A DNA stretch of 64,000 nt from an uncultured Clostridia bacterium. Its GTDB lineage: Bacteria; Bacillota; Clostridia; Oscillospirales; Oscillospiraceae. Position numbers and translations under genes: made by a program. The notes beneath the pieces were generated by a model. It was not told the DNA's origin. It was given only the letters and a program-made list of their open reading frames with translations, and made no database searches. Location: contig CALADI010000046.1 of assembly GCA_937890525.1 (NCBI GenBank), positions 1 to 64,000 of the forward strand. The letters are read 5' to 3'. The first letter of the stretch is position 1; every line of letters begins with the position of its first letter. This document shows, in pieces, positions 17,187 through 25,510 of this stretch.

Positions 17187-17457
17187 GGTCGCACTAGTCG
17201 GGGAGTTAGCGGTGTCCTGTACCTGCAATCCGCTATAGCAGGGATGAATTCCCACACCCGGACCTGTTCTGAGTATTGCCTGGCCAAAGTAAGTGGTGTT
17301 GAGAGATCGGTCTCGCGCAACGGAATCCCGTGAACCATGTCAGGTGGGGAACCAAGCAGCATTAAGCGGATCCTTCCGTGTGCCGTGAGGTTGCCGTTCT
17401 TGAGCTAACTGCTTTCGGTACGGATATTCGGCAGGTTCAAATGTGGGTGTGCGATCT
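17187..17457 (+). ncRNA. ffs: Signal recognition particle RNA, large (Alu-containing) type
   Basis: This 356-base interval between acpP and dnaX is the scRNA of the signal recognition particle. The Alu domain is recognised by GGGGAGTTAGCGGTG, CCTGTACCTGCAATCCGCTA and TAGCAGGG (17199-17252). The S domain has GTCAGG-TGG-GGAA-CCA-AGCAGC near 17339-17361: the GNRA-type GGAA loop closed by a UGG/CCA stem and the conserved asymmetric loop. Closing helix 1 is formed by TCGCAC near 17189 with GTGCGAT near 17449, which sets the approximate ends. GAGCTAACTGCTT near 17402 is the conserved 3' segment. It directly precedes dnaX, as in Bacillus subtilis. Ends are estimates. Confidence 0.92.
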
Positions 17458-17496
17458 TGTTATGAGCCGGTCTATCATTATGGAAGGAGGCAGAAG

Positions 17497-19107
17497 ATGT
17501 ATCAGGCATTGTATCGAAAATACCGCCCCCAGAATTTTGATGATGTGGTCGGTCAGCAGGCGGTGACCCAGACCCTGAAGACCCAGTTGATGGGCGGGCA
17601 TATGAGCCATGCCTACCTGTTCACTGGCTCTCGGGGCACGGGCAAGACAAGCTGTGCCAAGATCTTGGCCAAGGCGGTGAACTGTCTGGATCCTCAGGGG
17701 GGCAACCCCTGCAACTGCTGTGAAGCGTGCAGAGCCATCGACGATGGCACCTGCATGGATGTGCTGGAGATCGATGCAGCCTCCAACAACGGCGTGGACA
17801 GCATCCGGGATCTGCGGGATGATGCGGTATATGCCCCCAGCCAGGTGCGCAAACGGGTCTACATCATCGATGAGGTCCACATGCTCACCATTCCCTCTTT
17901 CAATGCGCTGCTGAAGATCATGGAGGAACCGCCGGAGCATCTGCTGTTCATTTTGGCAACCACGGAATTGCATAAAGTCCCGGCGACCATACTCTCCCGG
18001 TGTCAGCGGTTTGCCTTCCGCAGGATCTCCCCGGAGGACATTGCTGCCCGGCTGCAATATGTGTCCTATCAAGAGAACATCGATTTGGATGACGAGGCGG
18101 CACGGGTGCTGGCTCGATTGGCGGACGGCGGTATGCGTGACGCCCTCAGCCTGCTGGATCAATGCGCTTCGGCTACGGTGGGGGAGCTTTCCGCCCAGCG
18201 GGTCTATGACTGTCTCGGCATCGCCGGGGAGCGCACCTGCGGTCAGATGATGGGATATGTGGCAGACCATAATACCAAGGCGGCGCTGGAACTGTTCAAT
18301 CGGCTCTATGCAGACGGCAAAGAGGTCGGTGCGCTGCTGGATGAACTGATCTGCCTGTGCCGGGATCTGATGGTTCTGAAAACGGCACCTAACTCCGGCA
18401 TCTCTATGCTTTCCGGCGTGGCATCCGACGAGCAGAGCAAAGACCTTGCCCGTCGCTTCTCCTCTGGGGAACTGATCTACATGATCGGCGTGCTCCAGCA
18501 GACGGTGGCGGGATTTACCAGAAGCGCCAGCCGTCGGATGGATGCAGAGATGTGCCTGATGAACCTGTGCGAGCCGTCACTTCGATTGGATGCCCAGTCC
18601 CTCAATGCCCGGCTTGGCAGAGTGGAGGAGCAGCTCAGAGCCGGCGTTGTGGTTCGGTCTGAGATGCCAGAGCCTGCCCAGATGCAGGAGCCAGAGGAGG
18701 AACTTCCGCCCCCTCCGGGAGATGAGTCTGCACCGCCGGAACAGCCCCAGATCCCTCAGGGAGATGACGGTCCGGTGGGATTCTGGACGGATCTTGCTAC
18801 ACGGCTTCAAAAGGAACTCAAGCCCCCGTCCAAGGGCTTCTTCGTGCTGTCGGAGCAGGCGCCGGTCCATGGCAGACTGTGCGGCAACGATGTGATAGTG
18901 GAGTGCGCCAACGCATTCACCATGGAGATGGTGAATGTCCCGGAGGTGGTTCAGATGATCGCCGCAAAAGCGGGAGCCATACTGGGAAGACCGGTGGGGG
19001 TGAAGGTGGTGGATATCACCGCCAAGCCCGACCGCTCCCCCCAGATGGAGCAGCTTCTGTCCTTCGGCAAGCAGCACAAGGATATCGTTACGATCAAAAC
19101 AAATTGA
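17497..19107 (+). CDS. dnaX: DNA polymerase III subunit gamma/tau
   Basis: The clamp-loader ATPase that also tethers polymerases. The 536-residue product has the AAA+ core: Walker A GSRGTGKT (44-51), a zinc module with four cysteines (CLDPQGGNPCNCCEAC), Walker B IIDEVHML, and the SRC motif ILSRCQRF with the arginine finger. Domain III follows to about 360, then a Pro/Glu-rich linker (about 390-430) and a C-terminal tau-like domain. No slippery frameshift heptamer of the E. coli kind was seen. Start ATG at 17497 follows GGAAGGAGG. First gene of dnaX-ybaB-recR. Confidence 0.96.
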   Translation: MYQALYRKYRPQNFDDVVGQQAVTQTLKTQLMGGHMSHAYLFTGSRGTGKTSCAKILAKAVNCLDPQGGNPCNCCEACRAIDDGTCMDVLEIDAASNNGVDSIRDLRDDAVYAPSQVRKRVYIIDEVHMLTIPSFNALLKIMEEPPEHLLFILATTELHKVPATILSRCQRFAFRRISPEDIAARLQYVSYQENIDLDDEAARVLARLADGGMRDALSLLDQCASATVGELSAQRVYDCLGIAGERTCGQMMGYVADHNTKAALELFNRLYADGKEVGALLDELICLCRDLMVLKTAPNSGISMLSGVASDEQSKDLARRFSSGELIYMIGVLQQTVAGFTRSASRRMDAEMCLMNLCEPSLRLDAQSLNARLGRVEEQLRAGVVVRSEMPEPAQMQEPEEELPPPPGDESAPPEQPQIPQGDDGPVGFWTDLATRLQKELKPPSKGFFVLSEQAPVHGRLCGNDVIVECANAFTMEMVNVPEVVQMIAAKAGAILGRPVGVKVVDITAKPDRSPQMEQLLSFGKQHKDIVTIKTN

Positions 19108-19124
19108 GATAAAGGAGTATTATC

Positions 19125-19469
19125 ATGGCAAAAGGTGGATTCCGGGGTATGCCCGGGGGAATGAATCAGATGGCAATGATGAAGCAGGCGCAAAAGATGC
19201 AGCAGCAGATGCTTCAGATGCAGGAAGAGATGGAGAAAAAGACCTATACGGCTGCTGCGGGCGGCGGTATGGTCAGTGCTGAGGTCAACGGCAAGCACGA
19301 GGTGCTGTCCCTGTCCATCAATCCCGAAGCGGTGGATCCCGACGATGTAGAGATGCTGCAGGATATGGTCATCGCCGCTGTGAACGAGGCTTTCCGTGCT
19401 GCGGATGCCGATGCTTCCAGCAATATGGCCAAGCTCACCGGCGGATTGAATCTGGGCGGACTGTTCTAA
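19125..19469 (+). CDS. ybaB: YbaB/EbfC family nucleoid-associated protein
   Basis: A small dimeric DNA-binding protein always found between dnaX and recR. The 114-residue product begins with a Gly/Met-rich segment, then a helix of MMKQAQKMQQQMLQMQEEME, a beta-sheet (GGGMVSAEVNGKHEVLSLSINPEAV, in two strands) and a C-terminal helix pair, the standard YbaB fold order. The role in recombination or replication restart is inferred from the conserved gene order. AAAGGAG precedes the ATG. Confidence 0.93.
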   Translation: MAKGGFRGMPGGMNQMAMMKQAQKMQQQMLQMQEEMEKKTYTAAAGGGMVSAEVNGKHEVLSLSINPEAVDPDDVEMLQDMVIAAVNEAFRAADADASSNMAKLTGGLNLGGLF

Positions 19470-19479
19470 GGGGGCGCCC

Positions 19480-20079
19480 ATGGATTTCTTTCCCGCCGCA
19501 CTGCAAAATCTGGCGGATCAGTTCGGTCGGCTGCCGGGGATCGGCGGCAAGACCGCCCAGCGGCTGGCGTTCTATGTGCTGAGCCTGCCGCAGCAGGACG
19601 CACAGGAATTTGCAGATGCCATTGTAGAGGCAAAGCGGACGGTGAAATGCTGCCCGGTTTGCCAGAATTTGACGGATCGGGAGCTTTGCCCCATCTGTGA
19701 CGACGATACCCGGGATCATGGCTTGATCTGCGTGGTGGCAGAACCCAAGGATGTGATCGCCATGGAGCGCAGCCGGGAATACCGGGGGGTCTACCATGTG
19801 CTTCACGGGGTGATCTCGCCGCTGAACCATGTGACGCAGGATGACATTCGGATCCGGGAGCTGCTGGAACGGGTGGCGCAGGGCAATGTTCGGGAGATCA
19901 TTATGGCAACCAACCCGGATACCGAGGGAGAAGCCACCGCCATGTACATTTCCCGGCTTCTTCGTCCTATGGAGGTTCGGGTGACCCGGCTGGCCTACGG
20001 GATTCCGGTGGGCAGCCAGCTGGAGTATGCCGACGAGGTGACCTTGTCCCGGGCGCTGGAAGGCCGTCAAGAGATTTGA
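19480..20079 (+). CDS. recR: Recombination mediator RecR
   Basis: RecR works with RecO (and RecF) to load RecA on gapped DNA. The 199-residue product has the N-terminal helix-hairpin-helix (LPGIGGKTAQRLAFYVL, 17-33), the C4 zinc finger CCPVCQNLTDRELCPIC (about 57-72), the TOPRIM domain beginning ICVVAEPKDV, and the C-terminal Walker-B-like region LAYGIPVGSQLEYADEVTL in two parts. All elements are intact. It is the last gene of the dnaX operon and is followed by a strong terminator. Confidence 0.96.
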   Translation: MDFFPAALQNLADQFGRLPGIGGKTAQRLAFYVLSLPQQDAQEFADAIVEAKRTVKCCPVCQNLTDRELCPICDDDTRDHGLICVVAEPKDVIAMERSREYRGVYHVLHGVISPLNHVTQDDIRIRELLERVAQGNVREIIMATNPDTEGEATAMYISRLLRPMEVRVTRLAYGIPVGSQLEYADEVTLSRALEGRQEI

Positions 20080-20082
20080 TCG

Positions 20083-20116
20083 ACAGAGGATGTCCGTTGG
20101 GGACATCCTCTGTTTT
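20083..20116 (+). terminator. Intrinsic terminator of the dnaX-ybaB-recR operon
   Basis: A perfect 13-bp stem (ACAGAGGATGTCC, 20083-20095, with its complement at 20101-20113), 5-nt loop, followed by TTTT. Confidence 0.88.
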
Positions 20117-20134
20117 GCATACCGGAAAAGGGGA

Positions 20135-20163
20135 TTGCTATTTTTCCGGGATTCCCGTATAAT
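20135..20163 (+). promoter_or_regulatory. Predicted sigma-A promoter of pncB
   Basis: TTGCTA (20135-20140), 17-bp spacer, TATAAT (20158-20163), directly after the recR terminator. Confidence 0.75.
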
Positions 20164-20194
20164 AGAGAAAATGAAACGAAGAAGGTGGACAGCC

Positions 20195-21643
20195 ATGTAC
20201 TTCAACAACAAATTGAATCTGACCATGCTCTGCGATTTTTATGAGCTGACCATGGGCAACGGCTATTTCGAAAAGGGCTATGCCCAGCGAATCACTTATT
20301 TCGATGTGTTCTACCGCCAGACCCCGGATGGGGGTGGCTTTGCCATTGCGGCGGGGCTGGAGCAGATCATCCAGTATATTCAGGATCTCCACTTCGATCC
20401 TCAGGACATTGCCTACCTGCGGGAGCGGGGGCTGTTCTGCGATGAATTCTTGGATTATCTGGCCAACTTTAAGTTCACCGGCGATATCTGGGCAGTCCCC
20501 GAGGGTACACCCATCTTCCCCAGAGAGCCGATCATCACCGTCCGTGCGCCGGCCATCGAAGCGCAGCTTGTGGAGACCTATATCCTGCTGTGCTTCAACC
20601 ACCAGAGTCTCATTGCAACCAAGGCAAACCGGGTGGTTCGTGCCGCAGAGGGACGCACGGTGCTGGAGTTCGGTTCCCGCCGGGCGCAGGGTGCCGATGC
20701 GGCGATCTTGGGCGCACGGGCGGCCTATATCGGCGGCTGCAACGGCACCGCCTGCACCATCGCTGACCAGCTCTACGGCGTTCATGCCGGGGGCACTATG
20801 GCTCACGCATGGGTGCAGATGTTCGACAGCGAGTATGAGGCGTTTAAGAGCTACTGCCAGATCTATCCCACCAATGCGACCCTGCTGGTGGATACCTACA
20901 ATACTCTGAAGTCCGGCGTCCCCAATGCCATCAAGGCCTTCAACGAGGTGCTTAAGCCCATGGGTATCCGTAAGTGCGGCATCCGTCTGGACTCCGGTGA
21001 TATGGCCTACCTGACCCGGGAAGCACGGAAGATGCTGGATGCGGCCGGGTGGACGGAGTGCCAGATCTCCGTGTCCAATTCGCTGGATGAGCACACCATC
21101 CAGGATCTGCTGCGGCAGGGAGCGAAGATCGATATGTTTGGCGTAGGCGAGCGGCTCATCACCGCCAGATCCGAGCCGGTGTTCGGCGGCGTGTATAAGC
21201 TCACCGCTGTGGAGCATGACGACGGCACCATCGAGCCCAAGATCAAGATCTCGGAAAATGTGGGTAAGATCACCAATCCCCATTTTAAGAAGCTTTACCG
21301 CTTCTACGGCAAGGACAACGGCAAGGCGATTGCCGACTATCTGTGCGTCTACGACGAAGAGGTGGATGATTCGGCAAGTATGGAGATCTTTGACCCGGAT
21401 GCCACTTGGAAGACCAAGACCATCAGCAACTTTACCGCCAAGCAGCTTCTTGTGCCGATCTTCCAGAAGGGCAAGCTGGTCTATGACTGCCCGGATCTGG
21501 AGCAGATCCGCACCTACTGTCAGGAGCAGGTGGAGACATTGTGGGACGAGGTCAAGCGCTTTGACAATCCCCACAACTACTATGTGGATCTGTCCCGGAA
21601 GCTGTGGGACATCAAGTATGCGCTGCTGAAAAAGAATAGCTGA
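20195..21643 (+). CDS. pncB: Nicotinate phosphoribosyltransferase
   Basis: Converts nicotinate and PRPP to nicotinate mononucleotide in the Preiss-Handler NAD salvage pathway. The 482-residue product is the long bacterial form. Landmarks are LCDFYELTMGNGYF at the N-terminus, FGSRRAQGADAAILGARAAYIGG in pieces around 165-188 (substrate site), GGTMAHAWVQMF with the phosphorylatable His, and GIRLDSGDMAYLTREAR. ATG at 20195 is 7 nt after GAAGGTGG; upstream in-frame starts fall in the promoter. Monocistronic. Confidence 0.94.
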   Translation: MYFNNKLNLTMLCDFYELTMGNGYFEKGYAQRITYFDVFYRQTPDGGGFAIAAGLEQIIQYIQDLHFDPQDIAYLRERGLFCDEFLDYLANFKFTGDIWAVPEGTPIFPREPIITVRAPAIEAQLVETYILLCFNHQSLIATKANRVVRAAEGRTVLEFGSRRAQGADAAILGARAAYIGGCNGTACTIADQLYGVHAGGTMAHAWVQMFDSEYEAFKSYCQIYPTNATLLVDTYNTLKSGVPNAIKAFNEVLKPMGIRKCGIRLDSGDMAYLTREARKMLDAAGWTECQISVSNSLDEHTIQDLLRQGAKIDMFGVGERLITARSEPVFGGVYKLTAVEHDDGTIEPKIKISENVGKITNPHFKKLYRFYGKDNGKAIADYLCVYDEEVDDSASMEIFDPDATWKTKTISNFTAKQLLVPIFQKGKLVYDCPDLEQIRTYCQEQVETLWDEVKRFDNPHNYYVDLSRKLWDIKYALLKKNS

Positions 21644-21655
21644 GATAAAAATTTC

Positions 21656-21682
21656 GCCGGGTCAGGGGATTCCTGACCCGGC
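21656..21682 (+). terminator. Terminator-like hairpin after pncB
   Basis: Perfect 11-bp stem (GCCGGGTCAGG with CCTGACCCGGC), 5-nt loop. No T-run follows on the plus strand; on the minus strand AAATTTTTATC follows. Confidence 0.5.
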
Positions 21683-21699
21683 GTGATCGTGAGGGAAAA

Positions 21700-21957
21700 A
21701 TGGACAAGCAATGGGTGGTCTATATTCTGGAATGCGGGGACGGAACCCTGTATACCGGCATCACCGACGATATGGAGCGCCGCCTGCGCCTGCATGCCCA
21801 AGGCAAGGGAGCAAAGTATACAAGGGGCAGAGGACCGCTGACTCTGCGCTATCGGGAACAGTGCCCGGATCACAGCACGGCGCTGAAGCGGGAAGCGCAG
21901 ATCAAGCGCCTTGCTAGGAAAGAAAAGCTGGCGCTGTGCGCCCTATGGAACGGATAA
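21700..21957 (+). CDS. GIY-YIG nuclease superfamily protein
   Basis: An 85-residue single-domain GIY-YIG protein of the UPF0213/YhbQ-YazA type. The hallmark is VVYILECGDGTLYTGITDDMERRL split over residues 6-29 (GIY and YIG elements VYI and YTG), then Arg28, HAQGKGAKYTRGRGP and a conserved Glu in ALKREAQIKRL. The biological substrate of these small proteins is not established. The start ATG lacks a strong ribosome-binding site (GTGAGGGAA). It ends at a bidirectional terminator. Confidence 0.88.
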   Translation: MDKQWVVYILECGDGTLYTGITDDMERRLRLHAQGKGAKYTRGRGPLTLRYREQCPDHSTALKREAQIKRLARKEKLALCALWNG

Positions 21958-21987
21958 GATCCCGGAGCGAAGATGCGCTCCGGGATC
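21958..21987. terminator. Bidirectional terminator between convergent genes
   Basis: A perfect 12-bp stem (GATCCCGGAGCG, 21958-21969, with its complement 21976-21987) between the GIY-YIG gene and the convergent membrane protein gene, starting right at the GIY-YIG stop codon. Confidence 0.7.
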
Positions 21988-21994
21988 AGTTTCG

Positions 21995-22288
21995 TTAAGG
22001 TTGTTCAAAATCGGACTCGTCTGCCACAGCGGCGTCGGCAGGAACCTCCTCAGAGACGGGAGTCTCAGCGGGGGCAGGTGCTTCGGCGGCTTCAGCCTGT
22101 GCTTCGGAAGCCGGAGCATCCGGGGTGAAGGGATCGTCCACCAGGAAATCATCCTCCAAGGTGTGGCAGGGGCAGAGTCTGCTCACCCATGCGTGGATGG
22201 TATCGTAGTAACGAACGACCAGATACGCAATGCCGGCCACGGCGGCAGCGGCAGCAGCCAGCTTGATCCAAGTATTCTTCTTTTTCAT
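21995..22288 (-). CDS. Small single-pass membrane protein with CPC motif, unknown
   Basis: A 97-residue protein I do not recognise. Short basic N-terminus, one Ala-rich membrane helix (8-26), then a juxtamembrane CPC motif (C39, C41) and a long acidic, Ala/Pro-rich tail (about 46-97) that looks disordered. With an N-terminal anchor and Lys at the start, the tail could lie outside the cell. AGGAGG 9 nt before ATG and a clear promoter show that it is expressed. No link to the neighbouring birA gene is evident. Confidence 0.7.
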   Translation of the reverse strand: MKKKNTWIKLAAAAAAVAGIAYLVVRYYDTIHAWVSRLCPCHTLEDDFLVDDPFTPDAPASEAQAEAAEAPAPAETPVSEEVPADAAVADESDFEQP

Positions 22289-22320
22289 GGCTTAACCTCC
22301 TAGCAGGTATGGATACCATC

Positions 22321-22349
22321 AGTATAACCAACTTCCCTCAGAAATGCAA
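22321..22349 (-). promoter_or_regulatory. Predicted promoter of the CPC-motif membrane gene
   Basis: On the minus strand, TTGCAT (22344-22349), 17-bp spacer, TATACT (22321-22326). Confidence 0.65.
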
Positions 22350-22357
22350 CGATTATT

Positions 22358-23164
22358 TCAAATATATCCATATAGACCGCGGACGCTGACCTCCCCGGAC
22401 TGAACGATGCCTCGAGATTGATCGTCATAGGTGACGGCAAGGCTGCCGTCGTCGGTGATCCCTGTGGCAACACCGTGACGGATCCGGTCGCCATGCTGAA
22501 TGCTGATATGCTGACCGACGGTCATGCAGTCTGAGCGGTAGCGCTCCATGATAGCATTCTTTTGGGAAAACAGCCCTTGATCCATGGTGTAGAAGCTGCG
22601 GATCAGCTGGGCACAAAGCGCCTCCCGATCCACATCGTCACCGGCGATCATCCGAGCGGAACACGCCATATCCCGGATGGAGGGATCAAGATCTTCTGCC
22701 GTCTGGCGGCAGTTCACGCCGATGCCAATGACTGCGTGATCCACTTTTCCGGTTTTGGGATCCAGCGAAAGCTCCGTCAGGATCCCTGCCAGCTTCTTCC
22801 TGCCCCACACCAGATCGTTGGTCCATTTGATTTTAGGGCGGAAACCGTAGGCGTTCTCGACGGCGTCGCAGGCGGCTACAGCCGCGGCACAGGTCAAATG
22901 CATCAAGAATGCAGGGGGACAGTCGGGACGCAGGATCAAGGATAGATATACCCCCATCCCCCCGGGGGACAGAAAGCTGCGCCCCATGCGCCCTCTTCCG
23001 GCGGTTTGCCGGTCTGCGATGAGCACCGTGCCCGCCGGAGCGCCGGAAGCAGCCATTGTCTTTGCTAAGGTGTTGGTGGAATCTACCGATTCAAAATAGT
23101 GGATCTGTTCGCTCCAAGGGTGACCATTCAGTAGGGAACGAATGCGCTGTAAGGACTGGCTCAT
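22358..23164 (-). CDS. birA: Biotin-[acetyl-CoA-carboxylase] ligase, single-domain
   Basis: Attaches biotin to carboxylase carrier domains via biotinyl-AMP. The 268-residue product has the catalytic domain from its start: ESVDSTNTLAK (25-35), the biotin-binding loop AGRGRMGRSFLSP (about 55-67), KWTNDLVWGRKKLAGILTE, and a C-terminal SH3-like domain (about 222-268). The N-terminal helix-turn-helix found in E. coli and B. subtilis BirA is absent, so this enzyme should not act as a biotin-operon repressor. It overlaps the upstream methyltransferase gene by ATGA. Confidence 0.92.
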   Translation of the reverse strand: MSQSLQRIRSLLNGHPWSEQIHYFESVDSTNTLAKTMAASGAPAGTVLIADRQTAGRGRMGRSFLSPGGMGVYLSLILRPDCPPAFLMHLTCAAAVAACDAVENAYGFRPKIKWTNDLVWGRKKLAGILTELSLDPKTGKVDHAVIGIGVNCRQTAEDLDPSIRDMACSARMIAGDDVDREALCAQLIRSFYTMDQGLFSQKNAIMERYRSDCMTVGQHISIQHGDRIRHGVATGITDDGSLAVTYDDQSRGIVQSGEVSVRGLYGYI

Positions 23165-24057
23165 AGCAGATGCTCCTTCTCCTGCCGGTGCAGCAGGTCT
23201 GCCATGGCACGGATGTGGGCGGGGGTGGTGCCGCAGCAGCCGCCCAAAATGGACGCACCGCTTTCAGCGCAGGCGAGCCCGATGGCGGCAAATTCCTCCG
23301 GACCAAGGTCATACTGCGCCACACCGTCCTCGCCGATGACGGGGATCCCGGCGTTGGGCTTGCAGATCAGCGGCCCACGAAGCTGCTTGCGCAGCGTCCG
23401 TACGAGAGCCGGTGTGGAAGCGTCTCCTGCAACGCAGTTGAAGCCCACGGCGGCCGCACCGGATTCTTCCAATTCCCTCAGGATCTTCCCGGCGTCCATG
23501 CCGGAGAACAGAGATCCGTCGGGCTGCATGGTGAAGCTGTACATCACCGTCTGTGCGCCCTCTAATTCGGCGGCGGTGAGGATGGCTTCGGCATCTTGTG
23601 GGTACAGCAGCGTCTCTGCGGCCAGCAGATCAGCGCCGCCTTCCAGCAAGCCGTAGATCTGACGGCGGTAGTTTTCCACCATGGTGTCGAACAGGGCGGT
23701 GTCATAGGAATCGATAAAAGCCGCCAGCGTGGTGAGATTACCCGCAATATAGGCATCGGGGGCAGCTTTCCGGCTGAGGGCTACCAGCATGGCGTTGATG
23801 CTCTCGGTCTGCCGATCCAGCTTGACCTGGGCCAAGGGTATGGGCTGTGCCTGAAAGGTGGGGGCGTAGATCACCTGACTTCCGGCGTGCATATAGGCGC
23901 TCTGGAGGGATACCAGCGTTTCGGGGTGTTTTAGGATCCATTCCTCGGTGCAGCATCCTCTGGGCATACCGGCCTTCATCAGATTGGAGCCGGTGGCGCC
24001 GTCAAGGATCAGAAGTCCTTGATCCAGTCGTGTTTGAAATTCCTGCTTGGTGAGCAT
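23161..24057 (-). CDS. Homocysteine S-methyltransferase domain protein
   Basis: A zinc-dependent methyltransferase with the homocysteine-binding (betaine-homocysteine/MetH N-terminal) barrel. The 298-residue protein shows ILDGATGSNLMKAGMP at the start, and the zinc cysteines in VGFNC and GGCCGT. Only the homocysteine domain is present; a cobalamin-dependent MetH would need folate and B12 domains elsewhere, so it may be a stand-alone enzyme or half of a split MetH. The start is set at ATG 24057, 6 nt after GGGTG; an ATG one codon earlier and a GTG at 24066 are alternatives. Transcribed with birA. Confidence 0.85.
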   Translation of the reverse strand: MLTKQEFQTRLDQGLLILDGATGSNLMKAGMPRGCCTEEWILKHPETLVSLQSAYMHAGSQVIYAPTFQAQPIPLAQVKLDRQTESINAMLVALSRKAAPDAYIAGNLTTLAAFIDSYDTALFDTMVENYRRQIYGLLEGGADLLAAETLLYPQDAEAILTAAELEGAQTVMYSFTMQPDGSLFSGMDAGKILRELEESGAAAVGFNCVAGDASTPALVRTLRKQLRGPLICKPNAGIPVIGEDGVAQYDLGPEEFAAIGLACAESGASILGGCCGTTPAHIRAMADLLHRQEKEHLL

Positions 24058-24090
24058 CATCGTCACCCTTTCTGTATTCGGATGGAAACA

Positions 24091-24119
24091 ATCCTATCAC
24101 ACTCCCATTTTTATTTCAA
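24091..24119 (-). promoter_or_regulatory. Predicted promoter of the homocysteine methyltransferase-birA pair
   Basis: On the minus strand, TTGAAA (24114-24119), 17-bp spacer, TAGGAT (24091-24096). No SAM or cobalamin riboswitch is visible in the short leader. Confidence 0.55.
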
Positions 24120-24137
24120 GGGAAAACACCGCTGCGG

Positions 24138-24166
24138 TTGACGAAGAGGGCAGCTTTTGATAAAAT
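24138..24166 (+). promoter_or_regulatory. Predicted sigma-A promoter of the M29 aminopeptidase gene
   Basis: TTGACG (24138-24143), 17-bp spacer, TAAAAT (24161-24166). Confidence 0.7.
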
Positions 24167-24191
24167 AGGCAAAAATAAAAGGAGCGTTGCT

Positions 24192-25415
24192 ATGAAGAAA
24201 ACAGTTCTCAGAGAGTACGCAAAACTGATCGTCCGCTGCGGCGTCAATGTCCAAAAAGGGCAGGAGGTCGTGATCCACACCGGACTGGATCAGCCGGAAT
24301 TTGTCCAGATGGTGGTGGAGGAGGCCTACAAGGCCAAGGCCAAGAAGGTCACGGTGGAGTGGAAATACGCCCCGCTGGAGAAGATCCATGTGCGCTACCA
24401 ATCTGTCACCACCATGGGAAATGTGACCGAATGGGAGAAGGCTCGCCAGCAGCATGACTGCGATGTGCTCCCTGCCCGGATCCATCTGATCTCCGACGAT
24501 CCCGATGGGCTCAAGGGCATGAATATGGAGAAGGTTGCCAAAGCCCGGAAGCTGAGCTACCCGGTGCTCAAGCCCTATGCGGATGCACGCAACGGCAAGC
24601 AGCAGTGGTGCATTGCCGCAGTTCCCGGAGCGGCATGGGCGAAGAAACTCTTCCCCACATTGAGCAAGCATCAGGCGGTAGAGAAGCTGTGGGAGGCCAT
24701 TTTGTCCGCATCCAGAGTGGATGCAGACCCCGTCCTTGCGTGGGAGAAGCACAATGCGGATCTTGCCAAGCGCTGCGAATATCTCAACGGCCTGGGGATC
24801 CGCAGCCTGCACTATACGGCGGACAACGGCACCGACTTGACCGTGGGTATGATCCCTCAGGCGCAGTTCTGCGGCGGAGGGGAGACCAGCCTTCAAGGCA
24901 TCTTCTTCAACCCCAATATTCCCTCGGAGGAGTGCTTCATCTCTCCCATGCGGGGCAAGGCTGAGGGTATCGTCTATTCCACCAAACCCTTGAGCTATCA
25001 GGGACAGTTGATCGACGGATTCAGCCTGCGTTTTGAAAACGGCAAGGTGGTGCAGGCTAAGGCAGAGCAGGGGGAGGAACTGCTGAACACCATGCTCTCC
25101 ATGGACGAGGGCGCAGCCTATCTGGGCGAATGTGCGCTGGTTCCCCAGAAGAGCCCCATTGCAGAAAGCGGGATCCTGTTCTACAACACCCTGTTTGATG
25201 AGAATGCATCCTGCCATCTGGCCATGGGCAGAGGATATACCGACACCATCCGTGACTGCCAGAACTATACCTTGGAGCAATGCCGGGATATGGGGATCAA
25301 TGATTCGATGATCCATGTGGACTTCATGATCGGATGCGACAGCATGAATATTGATGCCCATTGTGACGGCGGAAAGGTTGTTCGGATCTTCGAAAAAGGG
25401 AACTGGGCGTTCTGA
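24192..25415 (+). CDS. Aminopeptidase, M29 (thermophilic metallopeptidase) family
   Basis: A cytoplasmic dimetal aminopeptidase like AmpS/aminopeptidase T. The 407-residue product starts LREYAKLIVRCGVNVQKGQEV, the family N-terminus, and keeps the metal-ligand segments: FISPMRGKAEGIVYSTKPL, a Glu in AYLGECALVP, the HLAMGRGY segment with ligands His and Tyr, and IHVDFMIGCDSMNIDA with His and Asp. Upstream in-frame ATG codons overlap the promoter; ATG 24192 follows AAAGGAG. Role: general peptide turnover by family knowledge. Confidence 0.93.
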   Translation: MKKTVLREYAKLIVRCGVNVQKGQEVVIHTGLDQPEFVQMVVEEAYKAKAKKVTVEWKYAPLEKIHVRYQSVTTMGNVTEWEKARQQHDCDVLPARIHLISDDPDGLKGMNMEKVAKARKLSYPVLKPYADARNGKQQWCIAAVPGAAWAKKLFPTLSKHQAVEKLWEAILSASRVDADPVLAWEKHNADLAKRCEYLNGLGIRSLHYTADNGTDLTVGMIPQAQFCGGGETSLQGIFFNPNIPSEECFISPMRGKAEGIVYSTKPLSYQGQLIDGFSLRFENGKVVQAKAEQGEELLNTMLSMDEGAAYLGECALVPQKSPIAESGILFYNTLFDENASCHLAMGRGYTDTIRDCQNYTLEQCRDMGINDSMIHVDFMIGCDSMNIDAHCDGGKVVRIFEKGNWAF

Positions 25416-25459
25416 TCGGGAAATTTTTGATAAAATCCCTAGGAAATCAAAAATAACCC

Positions 25460-25488
25460 TTGCATTCTTCAGAAGAATGTGTTATTAT
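25460..25488 (+). promoter_or_regulatory. Predicted sigma-A promoter of rpmE
   Basis: TTGCAT (25460-25465), 17-bp spacer, TATTAT (25483-25488); predicted start near 25495 gives a leader of about 60 nt. Confidence 0.75.
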
Positions 25489-25510
25489 AGCTGAGCGATT
25501 GAAATTGCTG

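Noticed and set aside
17159..17187. The CTTGTTA/TAACAAG inverted repeat as terminator of acpP
   Set aside because: No T-run follows and the SRP RNA begins at once; it fits a precursor hairpin of that RNA better.
18790..18830. Programmed frameshift in dnaX giving a gamma form
   Set aside because: No A-rich slippery heptamer followed by a stop in the -1 frame and a stem-loop was found.
24058..24191. SAM or cobalamin riboswitch before the homocysteine methyltransferase
   Set aside because: The intergenic space is filled by two divergent promoters and shows none of the conserved riboswitch cores.
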